Source: Paraspadella gotoi
Taxonomy: Eukaryota; Chaetognatha
Assembly: GCA_051294375.1 (NCBI GenBank)
Contig: CM119264.1
Location: forward strand, 30,355,656 to 30,419,655
Direction of reading: 5' to 3'
Length of the DNA stretch: 64,000 bases
How positions within the stretch are numbered: position 1 is the stretch's first letter; each line of letters begins with the position of its first letter. This document shows positions 35,947 to 47,807 of this stretch, one piece after another. The translations under genes and the position numbers were made by a program. The notes under the pieces are model-generated. The model made no database searches. It saw only the letters and a program-made list of their open reading frames with translations, and had not been told where the DNA came from.

Positions 35947-36087
35947 CTGTACCAACAGTTTTAGCAATGAACTCGGGACGTGAGGATTCTGTGATCCGAG
36001 TTTCTCCCTCGATTTCAGTCGTTTTTCAAATTCCTTTGAATTTTCAACTCTTCAAAAGCGTTTGACTTCCTCTATGTCCCCGGGATT
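35947..36087 (-). pseudogene. Inverted copy of RhoGAP exon B with indels
   Basis: Same exon as 26522-26657 in reverse. It lacks one C in the CCCC run near 36080 but does not have the extra A of the other copy; it also has extra bases at the exon's 3' end (CTGTACCAACAG). Confidence 0.75.
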
Positions 36088-36884
36088 CTGACGACGACTG
36101 ACGAGACGCAGAGACGCAGAGAGAAGAGAGAAGAGAGAGAGAAAGGAGAAAGCGGCCTAGAAGAAAAAAAAAACTACTGTAGTCTGTACTGTATCGAACT
36201 GATTACAAAAAATCTATGAAATTTACGAAAAGAAAAGAAAAACGAATAATTTTTGTATTTAAATACGATTTTTCGTCGGAAAGACGCGATTCTCTCAGTT
36301 TTTGTCTTCGTTTATTTATTGAATTTTACCAAAAATGTGCTAAACCTATAAGATTTTTTCTTTGTTTATCAAATAGAAAATGTTATAAAACGCTTTTTAA
36401 ATGAATTTTCAAATTTCCTCATTCCTGTCAGTTTTTTTTATGTTGCTGATTTCGTCGCCTTGTCTCAGTATGTCTCAGTATGTCTAAGTTTGTCTAAATT
36501 CAGATTGAATTAATCTTTAATTTAGGATTTGTAAGTACAGAGAAATTTACGAAATTACGAAAAGTCGCTTTCATCTTATCATTTTTTAAAAATTAATTTA
36601 AATTATTTTAAATTAATTCATTTAAACTCGTCTTTTTTCAACCTGTTATCGTTTGAAATACATGTTAAACAATTTACATTAACTCTTACATTATCTCCGT
36701 TTTTTTTTCATAAGCCATTTTAATTTGACTACTGTCCTGTTTTACGGCCTTTGAAGTCCATTGTAATAAAATACACGTAATTTATTAAAATTTATGCTTA
36801 TTTTAATATCATTTTTTAAAAATATTTTATCATTAGTAAGAAAAAGAAAATAGAGAAAGCTCGCAGGTTTTATGACTTAGTGAT

Positions 36885-36960
36885 TTAGATATTAGGTTAA
36901 GATTAATTTGTTTTCAAATAAAAAATAAATATTAACTGTCTCTCACCCTTTTCTCAAAAC
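36885..36960 (+). repeat. Direct duplicate of 32185-32275
   Basis: AGGTTAAGATTAATTTG then TTTTCAAAT and ACTGTCTCTCACCCT occur in the same order and orientation as at 32190-32265, with small indels. Confidence 0.75.
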
Positions 36961-37129
36961 TTTAATTCCATGTACGTTATACAACATTGCGAAAACATTT
37001 AGCAAATAACGATTGGTTAAAAATAGACTTGTGTATCAAGAGTTGTTGCGAGATACTCTGAACGGCAGACCTCCCGCGCAGTACGGATTCGCCAGAGCTG
37101 AAGTCAGAAATAGTTTCGCTTCGCTTAAT

Positions 37130-37545
37130 GGATAACGGATAAATGGATATGAAGAAAATAAAGGATGAAATGGAAAAAGGGATAAATAAACGGATAAAGG
37201 GAAAATGGGATATAAAAACAAAGGGAAAATGGATAAAAGGGATAAACGGATATAAAGAAAATAAAGGATGAAAAGGGGAAAAGGGCTAAATAAATGGATA
37301 AAGGAAAAAAGAGATATAAAAACTAAGGGAAAAATGGATAAAGGGATAAAGGATTAAATGGATAAAAGGATAACGAGATAAAAAGCTAAAAAAATATATA
37401 TAAGAAAGAGATCAGAATGAATGCTGAATGGATAAATAAAGGATTTAAACGGATAAATGGATGAATAAATAAATGTAGATAATGGAAGATGGAAAACCGG
37501 ATAATGGATAAATGGATAAAGAGAAAAAGGTCAAATGGATAAAAC
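37130..37545. repeat. GGATAAA(TGGATAAAGG) minisatellite
   Basis: Irregular repetition of GGATAAATGGATAAAGG and GGATATAAA units for about 400 bases. Confidence 0.9.
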
Positions 37546-38214
37546 CAGTAGAAGAACGACTGTGAGAGGAGGCGTCGACTGATGGTTCGAAATCTCTGAC
37601 CCATTGACGAGATGCCACGCCCATTATGATCACAAGAGATTTCAATTGAGTGATACCGTATCCCCGCTAATAGACTTTTATTTTTAATACTACCAAGTTT
37701 TCGTCGTCGTCTTTTACTTACCTTATGATATTGTTTCTTGTTGTTTTGCTAAGATTAGAAGGTAAGTTTATCTTCCTCGCTTCCCAGTCACGTGCCAACC
37801 GAAGCTTCGGCGGCTGTATTGGATAATCCTACCCAGGCTCCCAGGGGCATAAAAATATATATTTTTTTAAGGAAAGTCAATAATAGTTTAGTGATTTCGT
37901 CATTAATCAGGGCATGTATCACCTTCGAAACGAAAACTTTTAACTCGCGACCTTACCATTGCTCCCAACCTCCAGACGGAACTTACCCTTATCCCCAACC
38001 TCACCCACGGCAGGACTTCGTCCGCAGCAGACCGTTGTAGCGGCGGCGGCGGCGGCGACGGCGGCTGCAACGGCCTTGATCTGGGTCATTAAAACCTCGT
38101 TCCACGTCGCCACGACTCCGACACACCGAGATTAAATGAAAATCAACGACTTTTAAAACTCGGGGTCGCACGACTTTTTTTAAAATTCGACTGGAGGGAA
38201 TAAAGTTCAACTCA

Positions 38215-38395
38215 ATCGTCGTTGTTGTTGTCGTCGTTCTGGACGTCGTCATCGTCGTCGTCGCTTCCGTAGTCGTCGCTGTTATGGTCATCGTCATTGT
38301 TGTCGTTTTTGTCATTTTGATGGTCATCTTTATCATTGTCGTTGTTCGTTGTGGTCGTCGTCATCGTCGTCGTTGTTTTCGTTGTCGGATCCCAG
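38215..38395. repeat. GTC/GTT trinucleotide array
   Basis: Imperfect GTCGTTGTCGTC repetition; similar arrays lie at 16447-16500 and 17818-17880. A short GGC array lies at 38040-38070. Confidence 0.9.
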
Positions 38396-38479
38396 TCGAA
38401 AGTGATAGCGTTTAAAAAATGGGTAAGAAAAGCTGATGGATGTAGAGGGTAAGTTAAATGGAAGCGCTATGCAGCGGAG

Positions 38480-38525
<46 letters not shown>

Positions 38526-38940
38526 AAGAGAGAGGAGAGAGAGAGGTAGCAGTGAGAGAGAGTGAAAAGAGGAGATAGAAAAAGAGAAGAGGATGCAGAG
38601 AGTGTGAGAGAGAAGAATAGAAGAGAGAGAAGGAGACAGAGAGAGAGGAGTGAAAAGGAGGAGAGAAAGAGAAAGAGGATGACAGAGAGGAGAGAGAGAG
38701 AGAAAGAGAGAGAGACAGAAAGAACAGAAAGAGAGAAAGAGGATGACAGAGAGAGACAGAAACAGAGAGAGAGAGAAAAAGGACGACAGAGAGGGAGAGA
38801 GAATACAGAGAGAGAGAAAGAAAGAGGATGACAGAGAGGGAGAGACAGAAACAGAGAGAGAGAGAGAAAGAGGAAGACAGAGAGAGACAGAAACAGAGAG
38901 AGAGAGAGAAAGAGGAAGACAGAGAGGGAGAGAGAGACTG
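38480..38940. repeat. GA-rich minisatellite (GACAGAGAGAGACAGAAA)
   Basis: Pure GA at 38483-38560, then longer units such as GAGGATGACAGAGAGAG. Gives long spurious frames on both strands. Confidence 0.95.
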
Positions 38941-39163
38941 CAAAAGTGATGAGTGATGCAGTTTTCCAAAGAACACCCAAAAGCAGATAAGATATTTCAT
39001 CAGGGACGAAGTATCAAAGGAAGACCATCCCTCTGTCCCCCGCTGCGTAGCGTAGCGCACCGCAGCGTAGCGCTGGGACTCAGGGTCTCGGAGAAAAATT
39101 CAATTCTGAAAATTTTTCTCTCTCGCCCTCCAGAGCAATCTCGGGCAAAGCTCAATTACCATA

Positions 39164-39204
<41 letters not shown>

Positions 39205-39739
39205 CGTCTTTCAATCCCCCATTTCACGAACTCGTGTTTCCCTGAAATTCGTATGAAAATAATTTTCTTTTTTCCCGACGAATATTCATATTTTTTATTT
39301 CTTTAAAATGAGTACCCGTAAGTTCACATATTTGCACCGCTCCGATTTGTTTTTATATATATATTTTCAGAGCCCTGGGTTTGTATCTCAAAATTCCAGG
39401 GATATCGACATGAAATCAAATTAAATTTTTATTGAAGGAAAATATGACAGAAGATGTCAATATTTAGACAGAGTGAATGAGAAGAGAATCAGCAACAATT
39501 AATAAATGATAATATGATTAATAATTAAAGTAAATTTTCAGTCTATTTACCATTAGCCGAGTTTATGTAACCATGTTGCTCAGCTAATAAGAGAGTTTAT
39601 TCTTTTGATCTAGTTTCTGATTTTTTTATTATAATTCAAGATGATCAAGTAATAACCAGTTAAGATTTGTGCACATTAAGCATCTTAAGGTATTAAAAAA
39701 ATAATACTTAGTTATGAGCATTGAAATATTTAGATGGAG

Positions 39740-39815
39740 AGACTGGCGGACAGACGGACCGACCGACGACTTATAGGACTGGCTCCGAGAGTACTCGCGG
39801 CGCGACCATAAAAAA
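39740..39815 (+). repeat. Dispersed repeat with GAGTACTCGCGG core
   Basis: Same module order as 11749-11833: GACTGGCGGACAGACGG, ACCGACCGAC, then CCGAGAGTACTCGCGGCG. Confidence 0.75.
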
Positions 39816-39980
39816 AAGTTAAAACTATTTCAGGAGAGAGATGTCGCTCTCAAATTTTCCGCGTCAAAAAGATCTGAGCGGAAAAGAAGAAAATTGGAGT
39901 TTTTTTTACGAGAACACGTGACCTGGAACGTAAGGAGCGAATGAAAAATGTTAACAAATTATTGGGCGTGGCTTGGTGAA

Positions 39981-39985
<5 letters not shown>

Positions 39986-40027
<42 letters not shown>

Positions 40028-40151
40028 GGTAGTGAGTGGGAAAGAGAGAGAAAAAAAAGAGAGAGAAAAGAGGAGAAAGATGTGAGGTGAAAGAGATAGA
40101 AAACGAGAGAGAGAGAGAGAGAAAACGGAGAGAGAGAGAGAGAGAGAGAGA
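39986..40151. repeat. (GA)n microsatellite
   Basis: GA array in several blocks separated by short unique sequence. Confidence 0.95.
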
Positions 40152-41367
40152 TAGGGACATCCTTCGCTTTTCATTTTTTTTGGTGATAATCCTTTCCTCT
40201 CTCGGTCGTCTCACCTCCCCCTCTCCCCCCTCCTGCTTCATCTTCTCTCTACACGAAATTTTTAATTTGCTTCACTCTTCTCTCTCTCTCTCTCTCTCTT
40301 ATCTCTCTCTCTTTTGCCCTAGTATAATGATGTCTTCGCCGAACCAGAGGCCAAAAAATCAAGCAGAGGCGAAATTTTGAAAAAAAAAAAAATGGAAAGA
40401 ACCCAAAACTAATAACAGATAATCATTGACCATGAGCAACGTATGGCAAATAATATTGAAAAAAGTACAATTTAAAGAGAAGTATCTACTATGATACTAA
40501 AAACTATTAACTAATTAATTTAATTAGCATTGTAAACGAACTGAAGTCGTAGAGGTGGCTATCGTTTGATTCCTCAACTTTCCTGAAACTAATTCTGCGC
40601 TATTTCAAAAGTAGAGTGAATTCGAAGAAAGATGGCGCAGAGAGACGATGGCACGAGTCCACTAGCTCAAGATGGCTGACGACAAAGTCTCGGCAAAGAT
40701 GATCGTCTACGCAGCTGCGGTACATCTAAGTCGATGCAAAATCCAGGATCTTCTCTGAAGCTAAAGGTTAAAGAAATCCTGGACAAAGGGAACAAACATT
40801 TAATACACACTCAGTAACATAATTATATAAATTTAAAGAGATTCTCTTACTTTGTTTTTCTGAAGCCAGATTGTAAAACGTTGCCTCGTACACATAAGAA
40901 GTCACCATCCAGGCTGATCACAAAAACTTATTATTAAAAAAACTGCTTTTGTTTCCGAGTAATATCTATATGCGAATTTGTAGAAAACCTATTAAATAGT
41001 AGCAAAAACGCCAGTGTGAGACTAAGTGAAGTCTGAAAGGCTACATCGTCGATAAGAATATCAGGACTGAGATTCTGATCGAAACCGGCGGTCAACCAAT
41101 CAGATGCCTGCCACGCACTGCCCTCGGAAACTTGTACTTAGTTACTATACTTTTTAACTTATCCATAATCGAAATACAGATGTCGCTGTGATCGCCCAGA
41201 GAAACGGAATATCCTTGCGTTATAAGGAACAAAGAACAGTTGGGGAAAAGGTAGAGAAGCTGAATTCCTCGTAATATATTGATCATTATTACGTAACAAG
41301 CATTATATTTATTTATATTTATCATCTGCTTAAAACCAATTTCCTTATTTGCGATTCGCCTTAATTT

Positions 41368-41487
41368 TCATTTCAAGATTTCCCGAACCGTGACCCGATC
41401 GCCATAATAAACTTCACCGTCCGAATCGTCCTTGTCCTTCACTGTGAATCTCTTTTTATCTTTTTTCTCTTTCACCCAAAATAGTTT
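41368..41487 (-). CDS. Possible short coding fragment, unidentified
   Basis: The minus strand is open for 40 codons and ends in TGA (41368-41370). It encodes a charged segment: VKEKKDKKRFTVKDKD, then DSDGEVYYGDRVTVREILK. The composition looks protein-like rather than repeat-derived. There is no ATG and no convincing acceptor, so it would have to be a terminal exon. No family recognised. Confidence 0.2.
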   Translation of the reverse strand, partial: KLFWVKEKKDKKRFTVKDKDDSDGEVYYGDRVTVREILK

Positions 41488-41513
41488 TCACATCCAATTT
41501 AATACATAAAGCT

Positions 41514-41544
41514 CACATAAAGCCTCACTTAAAGGCTTTATGTG
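41514..41544. repeat. Short perfect hairpin
   Basis: CACATAAAGCCT (41514-41525) pairs perfectly with AGGCTTTATGTG (41533-41544) around a 7-base loop. A near copy of the left arm (ACATAAAGC) precedes it. Confidence 0.6.
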
Positions 41545-42700
41545 TGCTCCTCGGCTTAGGATTCTCACTCACACACAAGACTCTTTCTCTCGACTGTTCT
41601 GCTGTTTTTCATCGTCGCTTCATTCGTCGTCGCTCTCATCAAATTTTTTTTTAGTTGTAAACGTAGCGTATACGAAATTTATTCATGACTTGTATCTTTG
41701 TGATTAATTATTTTAACATTAACCTTGACCAATCACCGACGAGACTTTTAAGATGATATTTTTACTTTTTTCCAACGAAATTCGTATGAAGTCGACGATG
41801 GAATGCTCCGATTAGAACGTCAGCGAAAAGGAGATAAACAGAGAGTAGTAAAAATTAGAAATTACATTAAATAATGAAATTAAATTAAGAAAAAATAGTG
41901 TCAGAGACAATATTGTGGACAATTCAGCTCTGTCAGCATCGTGTGATAATTATCATAGAAAGTACGTGTTAATATATCTTTATCTTTATAATTAAGAATC
42001 ATAATTAGAATTTTTTTTTTCAACCAAAATGATAAATCGATAAAATAAGATGACGATAAATTTGACGTGAAATAGAATCGTGAGGCAACGATCGAGACTA
42101 AGTTCAAAGCAAGAAGGAATTTTTATTCGAGTAAAAAAAACAGAGAGAGAAACCTGGGAACAAAAGGATGCAAATTTCTACGTCATTACAGCAATAAGAA
42201 TTGACCATTTTGGCTCTGTACGAATACAAATATATAGACACGTTAGGCCGGACTGTGTCTTTTTTAAATTGGCCTCTATTTTAGTTAATAAGTACTAATG
42301 ATACATTATTTCTCTCACATCACGGCCTAACCTCGGGTTCCGCTCTACAAAAAAACCGTTTCAAAATTTTTAACTCATCATTCAGCTGAGATAGAAGGAG
42401 AAATGTTTTTTTTGATAAATAAGTACTTTCGTCACTGGGTTGGGACCTGTAAAAGTTTCCAACTTTGCATGATATGTTCTTTTTATTCCTCGCTCAAACC
42501 CACGGATCCGGTTTCTGGAAAATTCCAAACATTTTAGATATGAGTATATTTTTTTTTAAAGTACTAAAAAAGATACATACTTTTTGATACAGCAAATAAA
42601 AATAAAGATCATAACTAATCCAATAATCCCTCCGGGTTGTGATTGGGTAGAGAAATAGGCATATTACAGTTACATGTGCAACACTATCGAGATACATTTC

Positions 42701-45700
42701 TGATGTTTATTTCCTGTTTTGGTGTATTCTTCTAATGTCGGAAATAATGAGTGATTCTCGGTATAGAATTATTAGTACTAATTGGAATGTAATGTTTATT
42801 CATGTATAGGCTAACACATATATCAGATAAAGTAAACTAGTATAAATTATTTTTCGGTTTATGGTTTTTATGTCTCTGGTCATGTACTCTCTACAAGTCT
42901 CTCTTATATCGCTAACTCTACTCTTCTATCTCTATTCCTCTCGTGCATATCCGCTTCTCTCCTTCATCCTCTCTCACGCGGTATTCTGAGATTTATATAC
43001 ACACATAGTGCAGTATCTTTGCTGGTGTGCTTTCATCACAGGCACCTCTACATATTAACTCTCGCCAGCTATCCCGCTGCATATCCTCTCGGTTAATCAA
43101 ATAAAAGTGAGTTTTATAATCTATGGCATTACAATATCAGTAAAGTTGATACAGTGCTTCTATGAATCTGTTCTTAACTTCCAACCTCCTCCGCAGTAGA
43201 TACAGACAAAAAGTACATTAGAACGGATCAAAAGATCGACCGGTCTGAAGGAATCAGAGATAGATAGAGACTTATTTATAGATCCTTTCCACTTAGTTAA
43301 TAGATACTAGGTCGGTTAGAGATAAGAGTAACAACTTAGATCCTTGTCTAAAAAAGTGATAAAAATAATTAGGTCCTTTCATAATGATATATCCTATGAT
43401 CTCTTAATTGCTAGTACATCTTGTTCGTTAAAGGACATATAGATGTGTTTTTATAATTATTATTTACATATACTGATATGCACAATAGTGATTTCACAAT
43501 ATGTAGAGATGTAATAGATCTGGACTCTAATCAATGACTTTTCTCATTAATGCGAATACACGCAATTGAAAATAATTTCTGACGTAACAGAAGTAGATAT
43601 TTTCAACGAGCTCCCCTCGAATTTTTCATACTGCGTCGGAAATTAAATTTTGCTTCTCTCTAGGTTCTACTTAAGTTTTTGAGGCTTTCAGAGACTTAGT
43701 CGTTATAATAAAAAATATTGATTGTGTCTTGATTATACTCTGGTAATCCTATTACTTGGATTTAGGACACGTGAGCTCGCTGTTCTCTGCAATGCCTTTG
43801 CGATATGCGTTGGGAGTCGTCGTGGCAATACTCTTGCTTAATATGACTTGTCCTCTAAAATGTTTCAAGTGGATTGTGCTTTAATAAATCTGGGATTAGG
43901 AGACTAGTCAAAAGTTAGTAAAACTCTTTTGAAATGTTTTCGTCACTTCCGGGCTTGTCTTTAAATAATATATATAATATGGGATTGGCTGAATGACGCG
44001 CAGTGTGGAAGTTATGTCTCTTCTAATATGAAACAAACTAACTTTCTCTCGTCCGGAAATACATTCGAAATAGTTTGCTATTCACTGTCTAAGGTCTCTC
44101 TCTCTCTTCTTTCTCTTCTCTGTGTGTTGAAACTAATTAAATAGTTTTACAAAATCATCGTTGCTGCCTTGTTTGACAACTCCAATAATGACAAGCCAAA
44201 TTATCGGCAAACATAACGGATTCTATGCTTTATTCTCAGCTTCATATATCTTCCTCTCCTCTCTCTTATGTATGTGCCTTGTCATAACCGCTTAGTGCTT
44301 CAAACCAAATATATATTGGATCTCGCTGATCGTGGGCTGTAAGGATTTATTATGATCTGGGCTATACTTGTATACCGGACCAAAGATAAATAAAATAATA
44401 TAAAAAGAATTCAGACTAATCGTCCGTGTGTTGTATCTTTCAACTTGATATTTTTCAGGAATAATTTGCTGGTGTGTGCTCCTCGGCCTGTCTGGATAGC
44501 CCGCCAATCCCTGTATGTTTCCAGAAATCATCCATGGTTTTGTGTCATATTACTTAGCGTCACGGTCTGCAAGATAATCGGCTCGGAACCAAAATTATAA
44601 TCGTAAACTCGCTGTTCTTTCAGATTTTCTAAGTGCGAGCGACTTATCTAGTTCTATTACGTCACATCGCTTTATAAACTGGGCTGCGCCTCCTTGCGTA
44701 CGGTTCTCCTTCACCACTATGCTGGCTCAAGAGAAATGTATTTGGCACTTTTGTTTATTCAAGACACTTGGTCTAGTTTGTTAAACAAATAAAAAAAGAT
44801 TTTCATATTATTTATGTCATGTATGTTTGAATATAGAAGAAATCATTAGATAACACTCATAGGAGATTCAAGCCGACTATCTATATGGCACCATCATGTC
44901 GATCTATTGATACTATAGTCTATATTAAACTGAATATCTTATACTGTCTCCGGCTCCCGCTCTTCTGTGAAAAATCAGTCCAGAAATTGGTCTTTATTCT
45001 TCCTCTCTCTCCCACATAATAACTACAAATCAAACATAATAACAATAAAATTAATATAATAATATCCTTCTCTTTAACATAATCTTTCTATTCCTTTCTA
45101 TATTTCTCTCATTTCAGAACTCTAACATTTAATCTCTTTCTTATTGTTCTATATTCCCTGTATCTCCTCCTCTTCCGCTCAGTCCACTCTTATCTCACAA
45201 GTACTAATATAATCAACTCTAGTATCTCTTATATATGCTTCCTCATCCCATATCATCCTTATTCTTATCACATATAATAATCATACAAATATCATATAAC
45301 GCTGGGTCTCCATATTTCAGTAAATTAAATAATCTTACTATATCGCAAATGTCGTTCCACTCTATCTCCACTATAATAATATCTGTCATGAACATGTCTG
45401 GCATCACTGAAGTCCATTAATTCTCATATCTATCACCTCAAATCACTAAATCCAACATATCAGATGGGCTATACCAAAAAGTGTGCCAATAACATAAATA
45501 GTTCCATCTCTGTATCACATGTGCTCTCCCCCCCCGACGCTCTCCACCTCCTCTTGTCTCTTCCACGTGATCTCGTGCTATAGGCGCCGCATAACGGATC
45601 TCTCATGCCGACACGACTCGAGCGCATAGTTGGGAAGTACGTTATGAAGAGTGATGCTATGAGCGGATAGGACGCGATCTTGTCGGCAGACGGAGATGTT

Positions 45701-46120
45701 GAACGCCTCCCGTCGCAGAAGATCAGGGATTCAGGGGCATGTAGGGAGTTGGTGCGCTGTTATAACAGGGTAGCTGTGGTGGTGGGCCGTGTTTGTGATG
45801 TTAGCTTATCATGGTTGCGGATTCTGGTTTGGTTTCTTCGTTGGTTTTGGCTATTCGAGTCGGGGATTCTTTAATTATATCGATGTAGCTTGGAGCACTT
45901 GTCGTAGGTTACGTCTTTCCGATTTCAATTCTTTCTTTTTCCGGTGTACATAGTAGTGCTGTGTAGCTGGTCCGTAATAGATTGATGCGTTTGAGAGCGA
46001 TATTCCACTATTGCTAGACTTGGATGGACTTGACGCGCTTTCTATTGCTGATTTCAATGAGAGATGTGTAAGTTGAGCACTGAGCTAGATTCTCTGTATT
46101 TGATGATGTCTGAATGTATC
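42701..46120. other. Noisy sequence without recognisable features
   Basis: Low regularity, no exon-like frames, frequent short CTCTC or TATA fragments. It resembles the noisy stretch at 29.1-32.2 kb and leads into another 25-N gap, so it is probably poorly corrected gap-fill sequence. Confidence 0.45.
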
Positions 46121-47782
46121 TCCTTCTCCCAAACGGTTCCTTTCTATTCTCTCTTTCTTCTTTCTTTTCTTTCCTTTCTATTCCCATCTATCCTTTTTTA
46201 TTCTTTCTTTCCTTCTATTCCACTCTTCCTTTCAATTCTTTCTTTTCCCTTTTATTTTTCTTATCTTTTTCTTCTTTTCCTTTCTATTCTCTCTTTCTTT
46301 ATTTCTTTCTTTTATCCTTCTTTCTTTTCTTTCTTCTTCCTTTCTATTCTTTCTTTCATTTCTATTTTCTTTTCCCTTTGGTGTTCGTTCCGCTACCCTT
46401 CCCTTTCTTCTTCTAATTTCTTCCTTTCCTTTCTATTACCGCTCTTTCTTTTCTCTTCTTTTTTTGCTGCCAGTCGACCTTTCTTTTTTTATCTTTCGTT
46501 TCTCCTTTTCTTCTTTTTTTCTTTTTTGTCCGGTCCTTCTGTATCGTTTGCTATTCTGAATTCGTTTTTTGTTGTCTGTTGTCTTTTCCTTATATTGTCG
46601 TTTTTACGTTCGTTGTTTTTTTTTTATTCTCTTTCTCTTTTCTTTTTGTTGTTATGTTTTGCTTCTATCTTTTTTTTCTGTTCTATTCTTCTATTCTTCT
46701 CTGTTTTTTTCTTTCTCCTTTTTTTTCCTTTTTTTTTTGTTTCTTTTTTTTTTTTTTTTTTTCTTCTTTTTTTTTTTTCTTTCTTCTTCCGTTGATGTTG
46801 GGGAGAGCGCAGAAGGTGAAAGCGGGAAAGAGAGAAGGGGGACGGGCAAGAGGGGGGCGCGGCAGCAAGGAAGGAGAGAGAAAGGCAGAGCAAAAAAGCG
46901 CGGGGGAAAGGGGGCAAGGGGGGAAAGGGATTGGGCGAGGGGGAAGGACGGGGGAAACGGGGGAAGAAGAGCACAAGGAAGAGGGGGAAAAGGAGGGTAG
47001 GGGAGGAACAAAAAAGAGGCCGGGCAGGAAACAGCAGGAGCGGGAGAGATACGCAAAGGGGAGGGAGCAGCCCAACGGGAGGGAGGCCCACACGGAGGCA
47101 AGGACGCGGGGGGCCGAAAAGGAGCAGGGGGAAAGGAGAACACGGATAAGCGGGAAACGAGGGTAAGGGGGTGAAGGGTAGAACGAGAAGAAGTAAAAAG
47201 AGGAAAAGGAGGGGACAGCGAAGGGCAAGAAAGAAAAGAAGGAAAGGAGAACACGGGAGAGAGACAGAAAGGCGAACCAGGGAGAGGGGGTAAAGAAAGG
47301 CAGCAAGGCCCAAGCGGGGAGGCCACAGAAAGGATGCAATCGGGAAGCGAAGAAAGGTGTGGCCAAAACCGGGCAACCAAATTCCGAACGGGAAGGGGCC
47401 AGCACAAGAAAAAAAAACGGGAGGAGGGACGAGGAGGGGGGGCGGAAAGACATGGAGGAGCGCCGACCGGGCACAGGGCGGAAAGGCACAGGGACAGGGC
47501 AGGATAGGGAGAAGGGAGGGAGGGGAAGAAAGGAGGAGAGCCGAAGGGGCGGCCGGGGAAGGGGGGCAGGTGAGGTGGTGAATCTGGAGGGCGATCAGCA
47601 GAGCCGCGAGCACGGGGGCGGCGGCCGCCGGGCCAAGAGGGGCGGGGCACGAACGAGAGCAGGGCAAGAAAACGAAGGAGAGGAAATAGGCAAAAAAAAG
47701 GAGGGCCGGCCGCGGTCCGGCCGGTGTGCCGTGCCGCCATCCGCCGGGTGCCCACCTTAGCAAAAACACCAATTACTCGGAG
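46121..47782. repeat. Pyrimidine block switching to purine block, low quality
   Basis: 46130-46795 is almost only T and C. From about 46796 to 47690 the + strand is almost only G and A with some C and hardly any T. The switch is abrupt. Both look like corrupted (CT)n and (GA)n reads. A clean GA array follows the 25-N gap at 47808. Very long open frames here (for example 46624-47772 on the minus strand) are composition artefacts. Confidence 0.7.
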
Positions 47783-47807
47783 NNNNNNNNNNNNNNNNNN
47801 NNNNNNN
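47783..47807. other. 25-N gap
   Basis: Exactly 25 N, between noisy purine sequence and a clean GA array. Confidence 0.99.

Larger units (their letters stand above)
33720..36140 (-). repeat. Right arm of large inverted repeat (left arm 26450-28780)
   Basis: Reading leftward from 36140 this arm reproduces exon B and its intron, the GACTGGAACA minisatellite, a 170-base conserved intron piece (35085-35240 against 27300-27475), CT/GA arrays, exon C and the sequence after it up to the AATTAATTAA stretch. Differences are mainly single-base indels and array-length changes. It also displays CCAAT-rich intron sequence (33960-34205) that is not visible in the left arm. Confidence 0.9.
36141..42700. other. 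Repeat-rich non-coding stretch
   Basis: No recognised gene apart from one weak minus-strand fragment at 41368-41487. Holds a GGATAAA minisatellite (37130-37545), GGC/GTC trinucleotide arrays (38035-38070, 38215-38395), GA/CT arrays (38480-38940, 39170-39202, 39986-40151, 40278-40314), the dispersed palindrome repeat (39740-39815) and a 12-bp-stem hairpin (41514-41544). Confidence 0.5.

Noticed and set aside
38333-39060. Ser/Leu- and Arg/Glu-rich frames of 170-215 codons on both strands
   Set aside because: Translations of GA/CT microsatellite; the same type of frame appears at every such array in the window.
41039-41219. Frame reading IRTEILIETGGQPIRCLPR, considered as a retroviral-type protease fragment
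   Set aside because: Only a vague resemblance to a DTG motif with no neighbouring gag/pol sequence on either strand.
46624-47772. Open frame of about 380 codons on the minus strand, and others of 268 and 354 codons overlapping it
   Set aside because: The region is almost T-free on the + strand, so stop codons are rare by composition. The protein is Pro/Ser/Phe/Leu soup with a poly-Lys end and no domain.
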